Origin: an uncultured Duganella sp.
GTDB lineage: Bacteria > Pseudomonadota > Gammaproteobacteria > Burkholderiales > Burkholderiaceae
Direction: 5' to 3'
Assembly: GCA_946482635.1 (NCBI GenBank)
Contig: CAMLSG010000064.1
Span: 1 to 24,336 of the forward strand
Length of the DNA: 24,336 nucleotides
Under the pieces are notes generated by a model. That model ran no database searches. It was not told the origin of the DNA and saw only the letters and a list, made by a program, of their open reading frames with translations. Shown piece after piece: positions 1 to 8,011 of the stretch (its first letter is position 1; each line of letters opens with the position of its first letter). A program made the position numbers and the translations under genes.

Positions 1-3000
1 CGGCCGCGCTGCTGCGGCACCAGCAGCGTGACGTCGCCGGCTTCCACGGCGCTGGTCGGATCGGCCAGGAAGCGCGACAGGCCGGCTTCGCCGCTGCGCG
101 CCTGCACCCCGACCCAGGCGTCGCGCCAGGTGTGCTTGGCTGCGTACAGGGCGGCATCGGCCAGGCGCTGCAGCGATTCCGGCGTCAGCGCGCTGGGGCG
201 GCCCGGCATGCCGGGGAAGGTGGCGAAGCCGATCGAGACGGTCTTGCGCAGCACCTGGCCGCCGGGGACCAGGAATTCATGGGCGGCGATGGCCAGGCGG
301 ATCTTTTCCGCCAGCGCCGGCGCGTCGTTGCGGTCGATGAAGCGCGCCACCAGCAGGAATTCTTCGCCGCCCCAGCGCACGATATGGTCGGAGCTGCGCA
401 TGCAGTCGCGCAGCAGGTTGGCCGTCTGCTGCAGCACGGCGTCGCCGGCGGCATGGCCGTGCTGGTCGTTGACGCGCTTGAAGTGGTCCAGGTCGAGCAT
501 GAACAGCACCAGGTCCGAGTGCGGTTCGGGCGGCATGCTGCGATGGCGGCGCGCGGCCAGGTCGAAGTCGGCCTGGATGGTTTGTTCCAGGTAGCGCCGG
601 TTGTGCAGGCCGGTCAGCGGGTCGGTCAGGCTGGCTTGCTCCAGCCGGCGCGAAGCCGCTTCCAGTTCCGCCGTGCGTTCGGCCACCAGCCGTTCCAGGC
701 GTTCGCCGCGGCGGCGCAGTGCATGCAGGCGCAGGCGGAACAGGAAAGCCACGCCCAGTGCGCCCAGCACCCACATGGCGGAGCGGAACCACCAGGTCTG
801 GTAGAAGGCCGGCTGCACATGTAGCTTGAGCGCCCATTCCTGCGGGCTCCATTGGCCGGCGCGGTTGCTGGCCTGCACCCGCAGCTGGTATTCGCCCGGC
901 GGCAGGTGGGAATAGGCGGCCACGCGCTGGCGCGCATCGACATTGACCCAGCCGGCGTCGTAGCCGTCCAGGCGGTAGCGGTATTGCTGCTGTTCCGGCG
1001 CGCTGAAGTCCGGTGCTGCAAATTCCAGGCGCAGGTCGCGCTGGCTGGGCGACAGCGTGCGTTCGGCGAGAATGCCGGCGCCGGGCTGCTCGATGCCGTC
1101 GATGGACAGCGCGGTGGCGGTCACGGCAGGCTTGTATTCCCAGCGCCGCAGCATGTGCGGCCGCACGCGCAGCAAGCCTTCCGGCGAACCAAACAGCAGG
1201 TCGCCGTTGCGCATGCGTTCGCGGCTGGCGTAATACAGGGTGCGGAATTCATTGCCGTCGGCGCGGTCGAAACTGCGCCAGCGCCAGGTCAGCGGGTCGA
1301 TGCGCACGCGGCTGCCCAGCCACACCTGGCCTTGCGCGTCCTGCAGCAGCGATTCGGGCGGATGGGGCGGCAGTTTCAGGCGCGCCGACAGCAGGTCGAA
1401 GCGCGCGGTCTTGCCGTCGAAGGAGCGCAGGATGGCGGCGCCGGACTGGGTCGCCAGCCAGAGTTGGCCATCCTTGTCGACCATCAGGTCCGGCACCCAG
1501 TTGTCGGGCAGGCTGTCCCCGCGTGCCGGATCGCGGACGATGCGGCGCGCTTTCCCTGTCCTGGTGTCGAAGGCATTCAGGCCGTCATTGGTGCCGATCC
1601 ACAGCGTGCCGTCCGGGGTGAAGGCGAGCGCTTCGACTTCGCGGCCGGACAGGCTGTCCGGGTCGCCGGGCTGGTGGCGCCAGGCGCGCACGCTGTCGTC
1701 CTTGCCGATGCGTGCCAATCCCTGCTGGGCGCCGGTCCACAAGGCGCCGTCGGTGCCGAACACCATGGTGCGGATCGGGCCGCCCGGCAAGCCTTGTGCG
1801 CTGCCGTAGCGCTGGAAGCCTTGCTGGCCGGGCCGCTGGCGGTGCAGCGTGCCATCCAGCGTTGCCACCCACATGCTGCCGTCCGGACCTTGCGCCAGGC
1901 AGGTGATGGCGCCGTCCGCCAGCGCATCGCTGCGCCTGGCATCGGGGCGGAAGCCTGCCACCAGCTTGCCGCCTGCGTCGAGCACGTCGACCCCGTTGCC
2001 GTTGGTGCCAAGCCACAGCCGGCCGTCGGCCGCTTCCAGCGCGCGCACAATGGCCGGATGGCTGGGGCCGAGCGGGTTGGATGGACTATGCCGCAGCTTG
2101 AGGAAAGCGCGGCTGGACGGATCATGGTGGGCAATGCCGCCGCCCCAGGTGCCGGCCCAGGCCAGGCCCGAACGGTCCACCAGCAAGGCGCCGATGCGGT
2201 CGTTGCCGATGCTGGAAGCGCTGGTGCTGTCGTATTGCAGGCGGTCGACCACGGCCAGGCTGGCGGCATCGACCACGTCGATGCCTTTGCCGAAGGTGCC
2301 GAGCCAGATTTCGCCAGGCAGCGGTTCGGCGATGCTGTAGATCCAGTAGTGGCTCAGGCCGGCGAGGGCGCGCACCGTGCCGCTGGCCGGGTCATACACG
2401 GCGGCGCCCTGGCGCGAACTGCCGATCCAGATGCGGCCCTGGCTGTCCTGGAACAGGCGGGTCGCATTGGCCGGGCCGACCGGCGCCGAAAAGCGGCCGT
2501 CGCCGAGCCAGCGCTGCACGCCGGCATCGCTGGCCACCCACAGTCGGCCTTCGCGATCCAGCAGGACAGCGCGCAACTGGTCGTTGGCCAGGCTCGTGTT
2601 GTCGCCGTCCACATGGCGGTAGTGGGTGAATTGATTGGTGGCGGGATCGAACAGCGACAGTCCGTTGTCAGTGGCCAGCCACAACAGGCCGCCAGCCATT
2701 TCTGCGATGGACTCGACGCGATCGTTGGCCAGGCTGTTCTTGCGCAGCGGATCGTGGCGGTATTGGGTAAAGCGCTCCGTGCGCGGATCGAATACGGACA
2801 GGCCGCCGCTGATGGTGCCGACCCACAGCCGGCCATCGTGGGCGGGATGCAGGGCGCGGATATAGCTGCCGCCCAGCGCGGATGGATCGCCGGGGTGGGG
2901 GCGGAACACTTTGTAGCCATAGCCGTCGTAGCGCACCAGGCCGTCCTGGGTGCCGATCCACAGCAGGCCTTGCGCGTCCTGCGCCATCACCGTGCTGAGG

Positions 3001-3137
3001 TGGGCCGGTACCTGGTCCGGCATGGCGACGCGCTGGAACGACACCACGCCCGGCCGTTGCTGCGCGGGCGCGGCATGAGCGGCAGCAAGAAGGCAGGCGA
3101 TCAATGCGGACCGCAGCAGCGAGCGAGGGAAGGGCAT
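1..3137 (-). CDS. Reg_prop/Y_Y_Y sensor diguanylate cyclase (GGDEF), 3' end outside window
   Basis: About 1045 codons are open in one minus-strand frame and continue past the left edge, so the C-terminus is missing. The protein should synthesise cyclic-di-GMP from GTP in response to a periplasmic signal. Order: signal peptide (residues 1-24, ending AAAHAA); about a dozen two-component-regulator propeller repeats with LWIGT/LWVGT-type strands (about 35-650), expected to form beta-propellers; a Y_Y_Y domain (about 700-770); one membrane helix (about 782-800); a short linker; and a GGDEF domain. The catalytic loop is GGEEF (residues 923-927, bases 357-371), and an RSSD inhibitory I-site lies five residues before it, so product inhibition is expected. 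DLDHFKRVND supplies the metal and GTP-binding region. The ATG at 3137 gives a clean signal peptide; an in-frame ATG at 3167 is possible, and neither has a Shine-Dalgarno. The ligand is unknown. It lies 69 bases after the solute-binding protein gene on the same strand. Confidence 0.9.
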   Translation of the reverse strand, partial: MPFPRSLLRSALIACLLAAAHAAPAQQRPGVVSFQRVAMPDQVPAHLSTVMAQDAQGLLWIGTQDGLVRYDGYGYKVFRPHPGDPSALGGSYIRALHPAHDGRLWVGTISGGLSVFDPRTERFTQYRHDPLRKNSLANDRVESIAEMAGGLLWLATDNGLSLFDPATNQFTHYRHVDGDNTSLANDQLRAVLLDREGRLWVASDAGVQRWLGDGRFSAPVGPANATRLFQDSQGRIWIGSSRQGAAVYDPASGTVRALAGLSHYWIYSIAEPLPGEIWLGTFGKGIDVVDAASLAVVDRLQYDSTSASSIGNDRIGALLVDRSGLAWAGTWGGGIAHHDPSSRAFLKLRHSPSNPLGPSHPAIVRALEAADGRLWLGTNGNGVDVLDAGGKLVAGFRPDARRSDALADGAITCLAQGPDGSMWVATLDGTLHRQRPGQQGFQRYGSAQGLPGGPIRTMVFGTDGALWTGAQQGLARIGKDDSVRAWRHQPGDPDSLSGREVEALAFTPDGTLWIGTNDGLNAFDTRTGKARRIVRDPARGDSLPDNWVPDLMVDKDGQLWLATQSGAAILRSFDGKTARFDLLSARLKLPPHPPESLLQDAQGQVWLGSRVRIDPLTWRWRSFDRADGNEFRTLYYASRERMRNGDLLFGSPEGLLRVRPHMLRRWEYKPAVTATALSIDGIEQPGAGILAERTLSPSQRDLRLEFAAPDFSAPEQQQYRYRLDGYDAGWVNVDARQRVAAYSHLPPGEYQLRVQASNRAGQWSPQEWALKLHVQPAFYQTWWFRSAMWVLGALGVAFLFRLRLHALRRRGERLERLVAERTAELEAASRRLEQASLTDPLTGLHNRRYLEQTIQADFDLAARRHRSMPPEPHSDLVLFMLDLDHFKRVNDQHGHAAGDAVLQQTANLLRDCMRSSDHIVRWGGEEFLLVARFIDRNDAPALAEKIRLAIAAHEFLVPGGQVLRKTVSIGFATFPGMPGRPSALTPESLQRLADAALYAAKHTWRDAWVGVQARSGEAGLSRFLADPTSAVEAGDVTLLVPQQRG

Positions 3138-3165
3138 TGCCGACAGGGGAGATTGTGTAACTAGC

Positions 3166-3174
3166 ATTATGCCA
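3166..3174 (-). promoter_or_regulatory. Possible extended -10 element for the diguanylate cyclase gene
   Basis: On the minus strand the short gap between the solute-binding protein gene and the diguanylate cyclase gene reads TGG-CATAAT, an extended -10 with five of six -10 bases matching. It would start transcription about 20 bases before the ATG at 3137. No convincing -35 was found. The gene may therefore have its own promoter besides read-through from upstream. Confidence 0.3.
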
Positions 3175-3206
3175 TGACGGACTGGCCCGCCGGCATGGGC
3201 GCCTTG

Positions 3207-3944
3207 TTATTGATACTTCGACGTCATGCGCAGCCACAGCGGGTCTTCGCGCATGCGCTTGACGATGGGAGCGAGTTTGTCGAACAGGTCGCTGCGGCCC
3301 AGCGGGACCAGGAAGCGGCGTTCGGTGGCGCGGCCCGGCAAGTCGACCAGGGCCAGGCTGGCGTGCAGTCCGTGCAGGCGCACGAAGTAGCGCGCCGCCG
3401 ATTCCGACACGGCCACGCAATCGATGCGGCCGCGGCGCAGCTTTTCCAGGTTGATTTCCTCGCTGATCGCATCCTGGCGCAGCAAGCCGTGGCGCTGGAT
3501 CCATTCATCGATGCCCGGATAGACATAGCCCAGCGTCAGGCCGATGGATTTGCCTGCCAGACCCCGGGGGGCGTCGATCGCCAGCGGATGGTCGGTGCGC
3601 GACACCAGCACGAAGTGGTCAATGGCGAAGGCGGTAGTCCACAGGTACTTCTTCTGTGCGACGTCATCGAACCATTGGGGCATCATGCCAATAACGATGC
3701 CATCGAGCGTGCCGTCTTCCAGGCGCATTTGCAGTCGCTTGCGCGGCAGGTACGCCAGGCGGAATTGGGTGCCATCGCCGGCCTGCTTGTTCAGGTAGTC
3801 GATTGCTTCGTAATAGATGCCGCGGCTGCCATCGATGACCAGGGGCGCGAAGTTGGCGCTGGTGTACACGGTGATGGTCTCAGCCCTGGCGGCAGGGCAC
3901 AGCAAAGACACAATCAGCGCCAATGACGGCATTAATAGTTTCAT
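3207..3944 (-). CDS. Periplasmic solute-binding protein (SBP_bac_3 type)
   Basis: This 245-residue protein has a Sec signal peptide (MKLLMPSLALIVSLL, cleavage after AARA near residue 22). The rest resembles the polar amino-acid type periplasmic binding proteins: a TVYTSANFAPLVIDG first strand, a DGIVIGM segment and a GKSIGLTLGYVYPG hinge region. Such proteins bind a small ligand in the periplasm and pass it to an ABC permease or a membrane sensor. No permease or ATPase gene is nearby, and the next gene on the same strand is a periplasmic-sensor diguanylate cyclase, so a ligand-sensing role is plausible but unproven. I chose the ATG at 3944 because the signal peptide starts there; a GTG at 3965 would add seven unhelpful residues. 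No Shine-Dalgarno precedes the ATG. The ligand cannot be predicted from sequence alone. Confidence 0.82.
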   Translation of the reverse strand: MKLLMPSLALIVSLLCPAARAETITVYTSANFAPLVIDGSRGIYYEAIDYLNKQAGDGTQFRLAYLPRKRLQMRLEDGTLDGIVIGMMPQWFDDVAQKKYLWTTAFAIDHFVLVSRTDHPLAIDAPRGLAGKSIGLTLGYVYPGIDEWIQRHGLLRQDAISEEINLEKLRRGRIDCVAVSESAARYFVRLHGLHASLALVDLPGRATERRFLVPLGRSDLFDKLAPIVKRMREDPLWLRMTSKYQ

Positions 3945-3950
3945 AAACGC

Positions 3951-3956
3951 ACTATA
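3951..3956 (-). promoter_or_regulatory. -10-like hexamer 6 bases before the solute-binding protein ATG
   Basis: The minus strand reads TATAGT followed by GCGTTT and then ATG. The hexamer matches five of six consensus bases. A start site 6-7 bases downstream would fall on or beside the A of the ATG, giving a leaderless message, which fits the missing Shine-Dalgarno. The -35 is weak. Confidence 0.35.
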
Positions 3957-4070
3957 GCAAAGCACTTAGGCATGCTTCATGAAAGTTAAATTCTTCATTG
4001 GCAATTGTTTCGCGCGGGCGCAACAGAAATGGTGGTGGAGAAAGAGATTTACGTAGCAAATTCTCACGAA

Positions 4071-4100
4071 TTGTAACGCTTTGCTGTAATTGGGCATAAG
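4071..4100 (+). promoter_or_regulatory. Possible sigma-70 promoter for the chemoreceptor gene
   Basis: The 223-base gap between the divergent solute-binding protein and chemoreceptor genes holds TTGTAA (4071-4076) and CATAAG (4095-4100) with an 18-base spacer. An AGGA Shine-Dalgarno at 4157-4160 sits seven bases before the chemoreceptor ATG. The hexamers are moderate matches. Nothing else clear is seen in this gap. Confidence 0.3.
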
Positions 4101-4167
4101 ATCAAAGCAAGAGGTATCGCGGTGCCGCAACGCACTTTTTTGCCAAACTTGTCTTTAGGAAACTGCC

Positions 4168-6189
4168 ATGAATCCTACCTCCCTTCTCGGCCAACTCAAG
4201 CTGGGTCACAAGTTCATGATCCTCGGCCTGATCGCGGCGCTGCTTGCGATCATCCCAGCCTTCCTTTACATGAGTGAGGCAGGCAAAGTTCTCGATGCTT
4301 ATGAAGGCGAGCATGAAGGCTTGCCTATCGTGGTGGATGGGCTGAAGGTTGTGCAATACACGCAGCAGCACCGTGGCTTGTCGGCCCTGGTGCTGGGGGG
4401 CGTGAGCACTGTGGCGGAAAAGCGCCGCGCCAAACAGGCCGAAGCGGATGCTGCTTACGGCCGGCTGGAGAAGGCCGCAGCGAAGCTGGGCGACAAGGCA
4501 ATCATCGATGCCTTCGCCGCTGCCAAGCAAGAGTGGGAAACGCTGCGCACCAATGTGGCGGAGGGCAAGATCACTGTGCCGCAAAGCTATGCGGGACATA
4601 CCGGCCTGGTACCCAAGCTGCTCAAGGTGAATGAGCTGATCGGCGACGCATATGGCCTGAGCCTGGATCCCGACAAGGACACTTACCAGCTCATCCAGTC
4701 GATGTTCTACCAGCTGCCCTGGCTGACCGAAGAAACCGGCAAGACCCGCGCCAAAGGCGCCGGCCTGCTGGCAAAAAAAGAAGCGACGCCGGAAGACCGC
4801 ATGCAGCAGGCGGCGATCATGTCGCGCGTGACCGACCGCCTGGACCAGACTTTGACGGCCTTCGGCAAGGCCGCCGCCGCCAATCCGGCAATTGATGCCA
4901 AGCTCGGCGCGCAGTTGCGGGAAGCGGGCGATGCGGCGCGCAAGATCGTCGAGCTCGGCACGGAGCAGATCGTGAAAGCCGACCCGCTGACGTATTCCGG
5001 CGAAGATTGGGTAGCCAAGTCCACAGCGGCCATCGACCTGCAGTTTGCCGTCAACGAAGCCGCTGCCAAGGAAATCGACGCCATGCTGTCGGAAAAGATC
5101 AAGGGCTTTACCGAGCAGCGCTGGATCATGATCGTGTCGATGGTGCTGCTGTTTTCCCTGGCGGCCTGGATCTGCGTGCTGATCGCCCGTTCGGTGACGG
5201 TGCCGCTGCAAAATGCCATCGCCGTCGCGGATGAGGTGGCGCAGGGCAAACTCGATAGCGAGATCGACGTCGGCCCGCCTAATGAAGTGGGGCAGTTGCT
5301 GCGCTCCCTCAAGTCCATGAGCGAGAGCCTGCGTGGCATCGTGTCCGATGTGCGCGCCAGCGTTGACCAGATCAATGCGGCCAGCCGCGATATCGCCACC
5401 GGCAATGCCGACGTGTCGTCGCGGCTGGAATCGCAGGCCTCGAACCTGGAAGAAACCGCTTCCTCGATGGAGGAACTGACGTCGACCGTCAAGCAAAATG
5501 CCGACAATGCACGCCAGGCCAACCAGCTTGTGCACAGCGCGGCCGACGTGGCCGGCAAGGGCGGCGAAGTGGTGTCGCAAGTGGTGCAGACCATGGGCGA
5601 AATCAATGACAGCTCGCGCAAGATCGTGGACATCATTGGCGTGATCGATGGCATCGCCTTCCAGACCAATATCCTGGCCCTGAACGCTGCGGTGGAAGCG
5701 GCGCGCGCCGGCGAACAGGGCCGCGGCTTTGCCGTGGTGGCGTCCGAAGTGCGCAACCTGGCGCAGCGTTCGGCCTCGGCGGCCAAGGAGATCAAGGACC
5801 TGATCAACCACAGCGTGGACCGGGTCGAGACCGGCAACCGCCTGGTCGGCGAGGCCGGCCTGGCGATGCAGGAAGTGCTGAAGAGCGTGCAGAGCATCAC
5901 CGCCATCATGCAGGAAATTGCCACCGCATCGGCCGAGCAGGGCAACGGCATCGAGCAAATCAATATGGCCGTGACGCAGATGGACGACACCACGCAGCAG
6001 AATGCGGCGCTGGTGGAGCAGACTGCCGCGGCGTCGGCCAGCCTGCAAGACCAGGCGCAGATGCTGGTGAAATCGATCAGCATCTTCACGCTGGGGAATG
6101 AGGGCGAGGCCGCGCCGGTGGTGCGCAGGGCCGCCGCTCCCCGGCGCCTGCCAGGCAATGTGCGCGCATTGCGGGCGGCGTCGGTATAA
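4168..6189 (+). CDS. Methyl-accepting chemotaxis protein
   Basis: This 673-residue inner-membrane chemoreceptor signals to CheA/CheW. Order: TM helix 1 (about 15-35); a periplasmic helical sensor (about 36-315) containing [12 protein letters not shown] and [13 protein letters not shown] helix 2 (about 319-338); HAMP (about 339-391); and a long cytoplasmic coiled coil. The conserved hairpin tip [20 protein letters not shown] lies near residues 497-516, so it should couple to CheA/CheW. Long Ala/Gln/Glu-rich methylation helices flank the tip (for example [13 protein letters not shown]). The C-terminus lacks the NWETF-type CheR-binding pentapeptide. The helical sensor is of the kind seen in many Oxalobacteraceae receptors, but its ligand cannot be assigned. 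The ATG is supported by AGGA at 4157-4160. The HDOD gene begins eight bases after the stop codon on the same strand. Confidence 0.93.
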   Translation: MNPTSLLGQLKLGHKFMILGLIAALLAIIPAFLYMSEAGKVLDAYEGEHEGLPIVVDGLKVVQYTQQHRGLSALVLGGVSTVAEKRRAKQAEADAAYGRLEKAAAKLGDKAIIDAFAAAKQEWETLRTNVAEGKITVPQSYAGHTGLVPKLLKVNELIGDAYGLSLDPDKDTYQLIQSMFYQLPWLTEETGKTRAKGAGLLAKKEATPEDRMQQAAIMSRVTDRLDQTLTAFGKAAAANPAIDAKLGAQLREAGDAARKIVELGTEQIVKADPLTYSGEDWVAKSTAAIDLQFAVNEAAAKEIDAMLSEKIKGFTEQRWIMIVSMVLLFSLAAWICVLIARSVTVPLQNAIAVADEVAQGKLDSEIDVGPPNEVGQLLRSLKSMSESLRGIVSDVRASVDQINAASRDIATGNADVSSRLESQASNLEETASSMEELTSTVKQNADNARQANQLVHSAADVAGKGGEVVSQVVQTMGEINDSSRKIVDIIGVIDGIAFQTNILALNAAVEAARAGEQGRGFAVVASEVRNLAQRSASAAKEIKDLINHSVDRVETGNRLVGEAGLAMQEVLKSVQSITAIMQEIATASAEQGNGIEQINMAVTQMDDTTQQNAALVEQTAAASASLQDQAQMLVKSISIFTLGNEGEAAPVVRRAAAPRRLPGNVRALRAASV

Positions 6190-6190
6190 T
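6185..6190 (+). promoter_or_regulatory. Perfect TATAAT overlapping the chemoreceptor stop codon
   Basis: TATAAT spans the TAA stop of the chemoreceptor gene (6187-6189) and lies seven bases before the HDOD ATG (6198). A start site seven bases downstream would fall at or beside the ATG, so the message could be leaderless; no Shine-Dalgarno is present. No good -35 lies 16-18 bases upstream, so read-through from the chemoreceptor gene is equally possible. Confidence 0.4.
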
Positions 6191-6197
6191 TTCTTGC

Positions 6198-7034
6198 ATG
6201 GAAAAGCTCAGGGACTTAGCCACCATTATCTCGGAAGTGCAGCGTGGGGAGCTGGTATTCCCCACCAGCGTCAATGCCGCACTGGCATTGCAGCTCGCAT
6301 TGGCTGACCCCGATTGCCATGACGACGAAATAGCGCGCAAGATACTGGGCGAGCCGGTGCTGGCGGCACGCGCCGTTGCCCTGGCCAATGCCGCGGTCTT
6401 CCGGCGCCACGGGGCGCCCGCGATCACCAGTGCACGCGCGGCTGTCATGCGGCTAGGCTACCGCAACCTGTATTCGCTGGCGGCCGCCATGGTGGTGCGC
6501 CAGTTCGGCGCCCGCATCCGTGACCCTCAGTTGCGCGAACGCGCCGATCAATTGTGGAAGTATTCCGCCAACGTGGCGGCCATCGCCTACCAGGTGGCGC
6601 GCCATATCACCCGTACCGATCCCGATACCGCGCTGTTCGCGGGAATCGTGCACGAAGCTGGCAATTTCTTCCTGTTGTCGCAAGCTGACCAGGTGCCTGG
6701 CTTGCTGGATGAAATGGGCTCGCGCCTGGGGCCGGTCCAGGAAATCGTGGCGCGCGAAGTGCTGCGCAAGCTGCAAGTGCCGGATGCGGTGGCCGCTGCC
6801 ATCATCACCCTGCGTGGCGGCGCCATCAGCCTGCCGCCGTCGGGCTTGCGCGATACGCTGCTGCTGTCGCGCCATCTGTCGCCGGTGCTGTCGCCGCTGC
6901 CGGCGCCGCAGGACGACTACCTGGTGCGGCGCGCCGATATCGTGCAATGCCTGCAGGACTTCCCCGACCTGGCCGAGTTGCTCGATGTTGCCGCGGCCGA
7001 AGCGCGCTCGATGGGCGCGGCGCTACTTGCCTGA
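6198..7034 (+). CDS. HDOD domain-containing protein
   Basis: This cytoplasmic protein of 278 residues is essentially one HDOD domain, a catalytically degenerate relative of the HD phosphohydrolases. Visible HDOD features are PTSVNAALALQLALADPD (near 22-39), the helix with ITSARAAVMRLGYRNLYSLA (near 76-95), and FAGIVHEAGNFFLL (near 147-160), where the HD dyad has become HE and the other metal ligands are absent. HDOD proteins are usually scaffolds in signalling, often linked to motility, chemotaxis or c-di-GMP. The gene follows the chemoreceptor by eight bases and is probably read with it, so a role in the same signalling branch is plausible. Its last 12 bases overlap the convergent LysR gene. 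The only plausible start is the ATG at 6198, which has no Shine-Dalgarno but has TATAAT seven bases upstream. Confidence 0.85.
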   Translation: MEKLRDLATIISEVQRGELVFPTSVNAALALQLALADPDCHDDEIARKILGEPVLAARAVALANAAVFRRHGAPAITSARAAVMRLGYRNLYSLAAAMVVRQFGARIRDPQLRERADQLWKYSANVAAIAYQVARHITRTDPDTALFAGIVHEAGNFFLLSQADQVPGLLDEMGSRLGPVQEIVAREVLRKLQVPDAVAAAIITLRGGAISLPPSGLRDTLLLSRHLSPVLSPLPAPQDDYLVRRADIVQCLQDFPDLAELLDVAAAEARSMGAALLA

Positions 7035-7922
7035 CCTGGCCGGCGGCGCATCTTCCAGCAATTGTTTCGCCAGGAAGCCGGCGTGCGGCGTCAGCGCCGA
7101 GAAATCCCGCGCGCAAAGAAAGAGCCGGCGCGTAGCCCATGGCTCCGACAGGCGCACCACGGCAAGGTCGCGGCGGATCTGTTTGGCCAGCGCGCTGGAC
7201 ATGATCGAAATGCCGATGCCCGCGTCGACGTGCAGCGCCACGTGCTCAATATTGCGCAGCTGGATGCGGTAATCCAGCTGGCGGCCGAGGCGCGAGGCGC
7301 GTTCGGCAAGGTGGGTTTCCAGCGCAGTATCGGCGATGCCGACGACCGGCTCGCCAAGGATGTCGGCGAAGGTCGCGTCGGCTTGGCCGGCAACGCGATG
7401 CTGGTGGTTGGCGACCACGACCAACTGGTCGCTGGCGATCAGGTGCGTTTGCAGCGGGCCGAAGTCGGTGATGTCCGCCACGATGCCAAGGTCGGCGCGC
7501 CGGTCCACCATCGATTGCACGATCTCCGCGCTGGGCCGTTCCAGCAGGTCGATCGACAGGTCGCGGTGCGCAGCCAGGAAGCGGCACAGGTGGGGCGGCA
7601 GGAAGGCTGCCATGGCGGCGGAATTCGACAGCACGCGGATGCGGCCTTTCAGGCCCGTGGCGTAGGTGCGCAGGTCGCCGCGCATCTGTTCGACCTGGCC
7701 CAGGATTGAACGGGCATGGCGCTCCAGCGCTTCGCCTGCCGCCGTAGCGCGTACGCCGCGGCGGTTGCGCTCCAGCAGTGGCGCGCCCAGCGCTGCCTCC
7801 ATGCCGGCAATGCGTTCGCTGACCGAGGCCAGCGCCAGGTGCATGGCGCGCGCGCCCTGGGTCAGGCTGCCGCATTCCACGACAGTGAGGAAGAGCCGCA
7901 TATCGGTCAGGTCGAAGCGCAT
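7023..7922 (-). CDS. LysR-family transcriptional regulator
   Basis: This is a 299-residue LysR-type regulator of standard length. The N-terminal winged helix-turn-helix (about 3-62) includes FLTVVECGSLTQGARAMHLA, the usual recognition-helix region, then LGAPLLERNRRGVRATAAGE. A linker helix follows, and then a periplasmic-binding-protein-like co-inducer domain (about 90-290) with DLGIVAD and AGIGISIMSSALA segments. It is divergent from the TauE/SafE exporter, the classic arrangement for a LysR regulator and its target, with a 15-base palindrome in the shared region. I chose the ATG at 7922 because GGAG lies eight bases upstream; a TTG at 7928 is too close to that site. Its 3' end overlaps the HDOD gene tail to tail by 12 bases. 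The co-inducer is unknown; an organic or sulfonated acid exported by TauE would fit. Confidence 0.92.
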   Translation of the reverse strand: MRFDLTDMRLFLTVVECGSLTQGARAMHLALASVSERIAGMEAALGAPLLERNRRGVRATAAGEALERHARSILGQVEQMRGDLRTYATGLKGRIRVLSNSAAMAAFLPPHLCRFLAAHRDLSIDLLERPSAEIVQSMVDRRADLGIVADITDFGPLQTHLIASDQLVVVANHQHRVAGQADATFADILGEPVVGIADTALETHLAERASRLGRQLDYRIQLRNIEHVALHVDAGIGISIMSSALAKQIRRDLAVVRLSEPWATRRLFLCARDFSALTPHAGFLAKQLLEDAPPARSGK

Positions 7923-7938
7923 CGTCAAGTCTCCAGCA

Positions 7939-7973
7939 TTCGGAATTTCCGAAGTGTAGCACCGGAATTGCCA
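7939..7973. promoter_or_regulatory. Tandem LysR-type operator between regulator and exporter
   Basis: TTCGGAA-T-TTCCGAA (7939-7953) is a perfect 7-base inverted repeat with a one-base centre and contains the T-N11-A signature of LysR boxes (T7940, A7952). A degenerate second copy, CGGAATTGCCA (7963-7973), matches the core CGGAATTTCCG 22 bases downstream, about two helical turns away on the same DNA face. The first site lies just before the LysR start (autoregulation), and the second abuts the likely -35 of the exporter gene. Confidence 0.6.
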
Positions 7974-7975
7974 GA

Positions 7976-8004
7976 TTGCGGGCAGCGGCCTGGACGACTA
8001 ACAT
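7976..8004 (+). promoter_or_regulatory. Likely promoter of the TauE/SafE exporter gene
   Basis: TTGCGG (7976-7981) and TAACAT (7999-8004) are separated by the ideal 17 bases. The -10 ends seven bases before the ATG at 8012, so the start site would fall at or next to the start codon. The weak hexamers fit a promoter that needs LysR activation, and the second operator copy lies immediately upstream of the -35. Confidence 0.45.
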
Positions 8005-8011
8005 CGCTGGC

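Noticed and set aside
185..1021. Several short minus-strand frames suggesting that the diguanylate cyclase gene is broken
   Set aside because: A different minus-strand frame is open without interruption from 3137 to the window edge and carries the complete domain series, so there is no frameshift.
852..3164. 770-codon plus-strand open frame opposite the diguanylate cyclase gene
   Set aside because: It is antisense to a gene with clear propeller, Y_Y_Y and GGDEF motifs; its translation is low-complexity Ala/Gly/Gln/Arg without domains, as expected for a GC-rich antisense frame.
3980..4006. Possible flagellar sigma (FliA) promoter, GAAAGTTA and GGCAATTG with 11-base spacing
   Set aside because: Spacing fits, but the -10 half matches the consensus poorly and it lies about 160 bases before the chemoreceptor start.
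4102..6048. 648-codon minus-strand open frame
   Set aside because: Antisense shadow of the chemoreceptor; rich in His, Arg and Gln with no recognisable motif.
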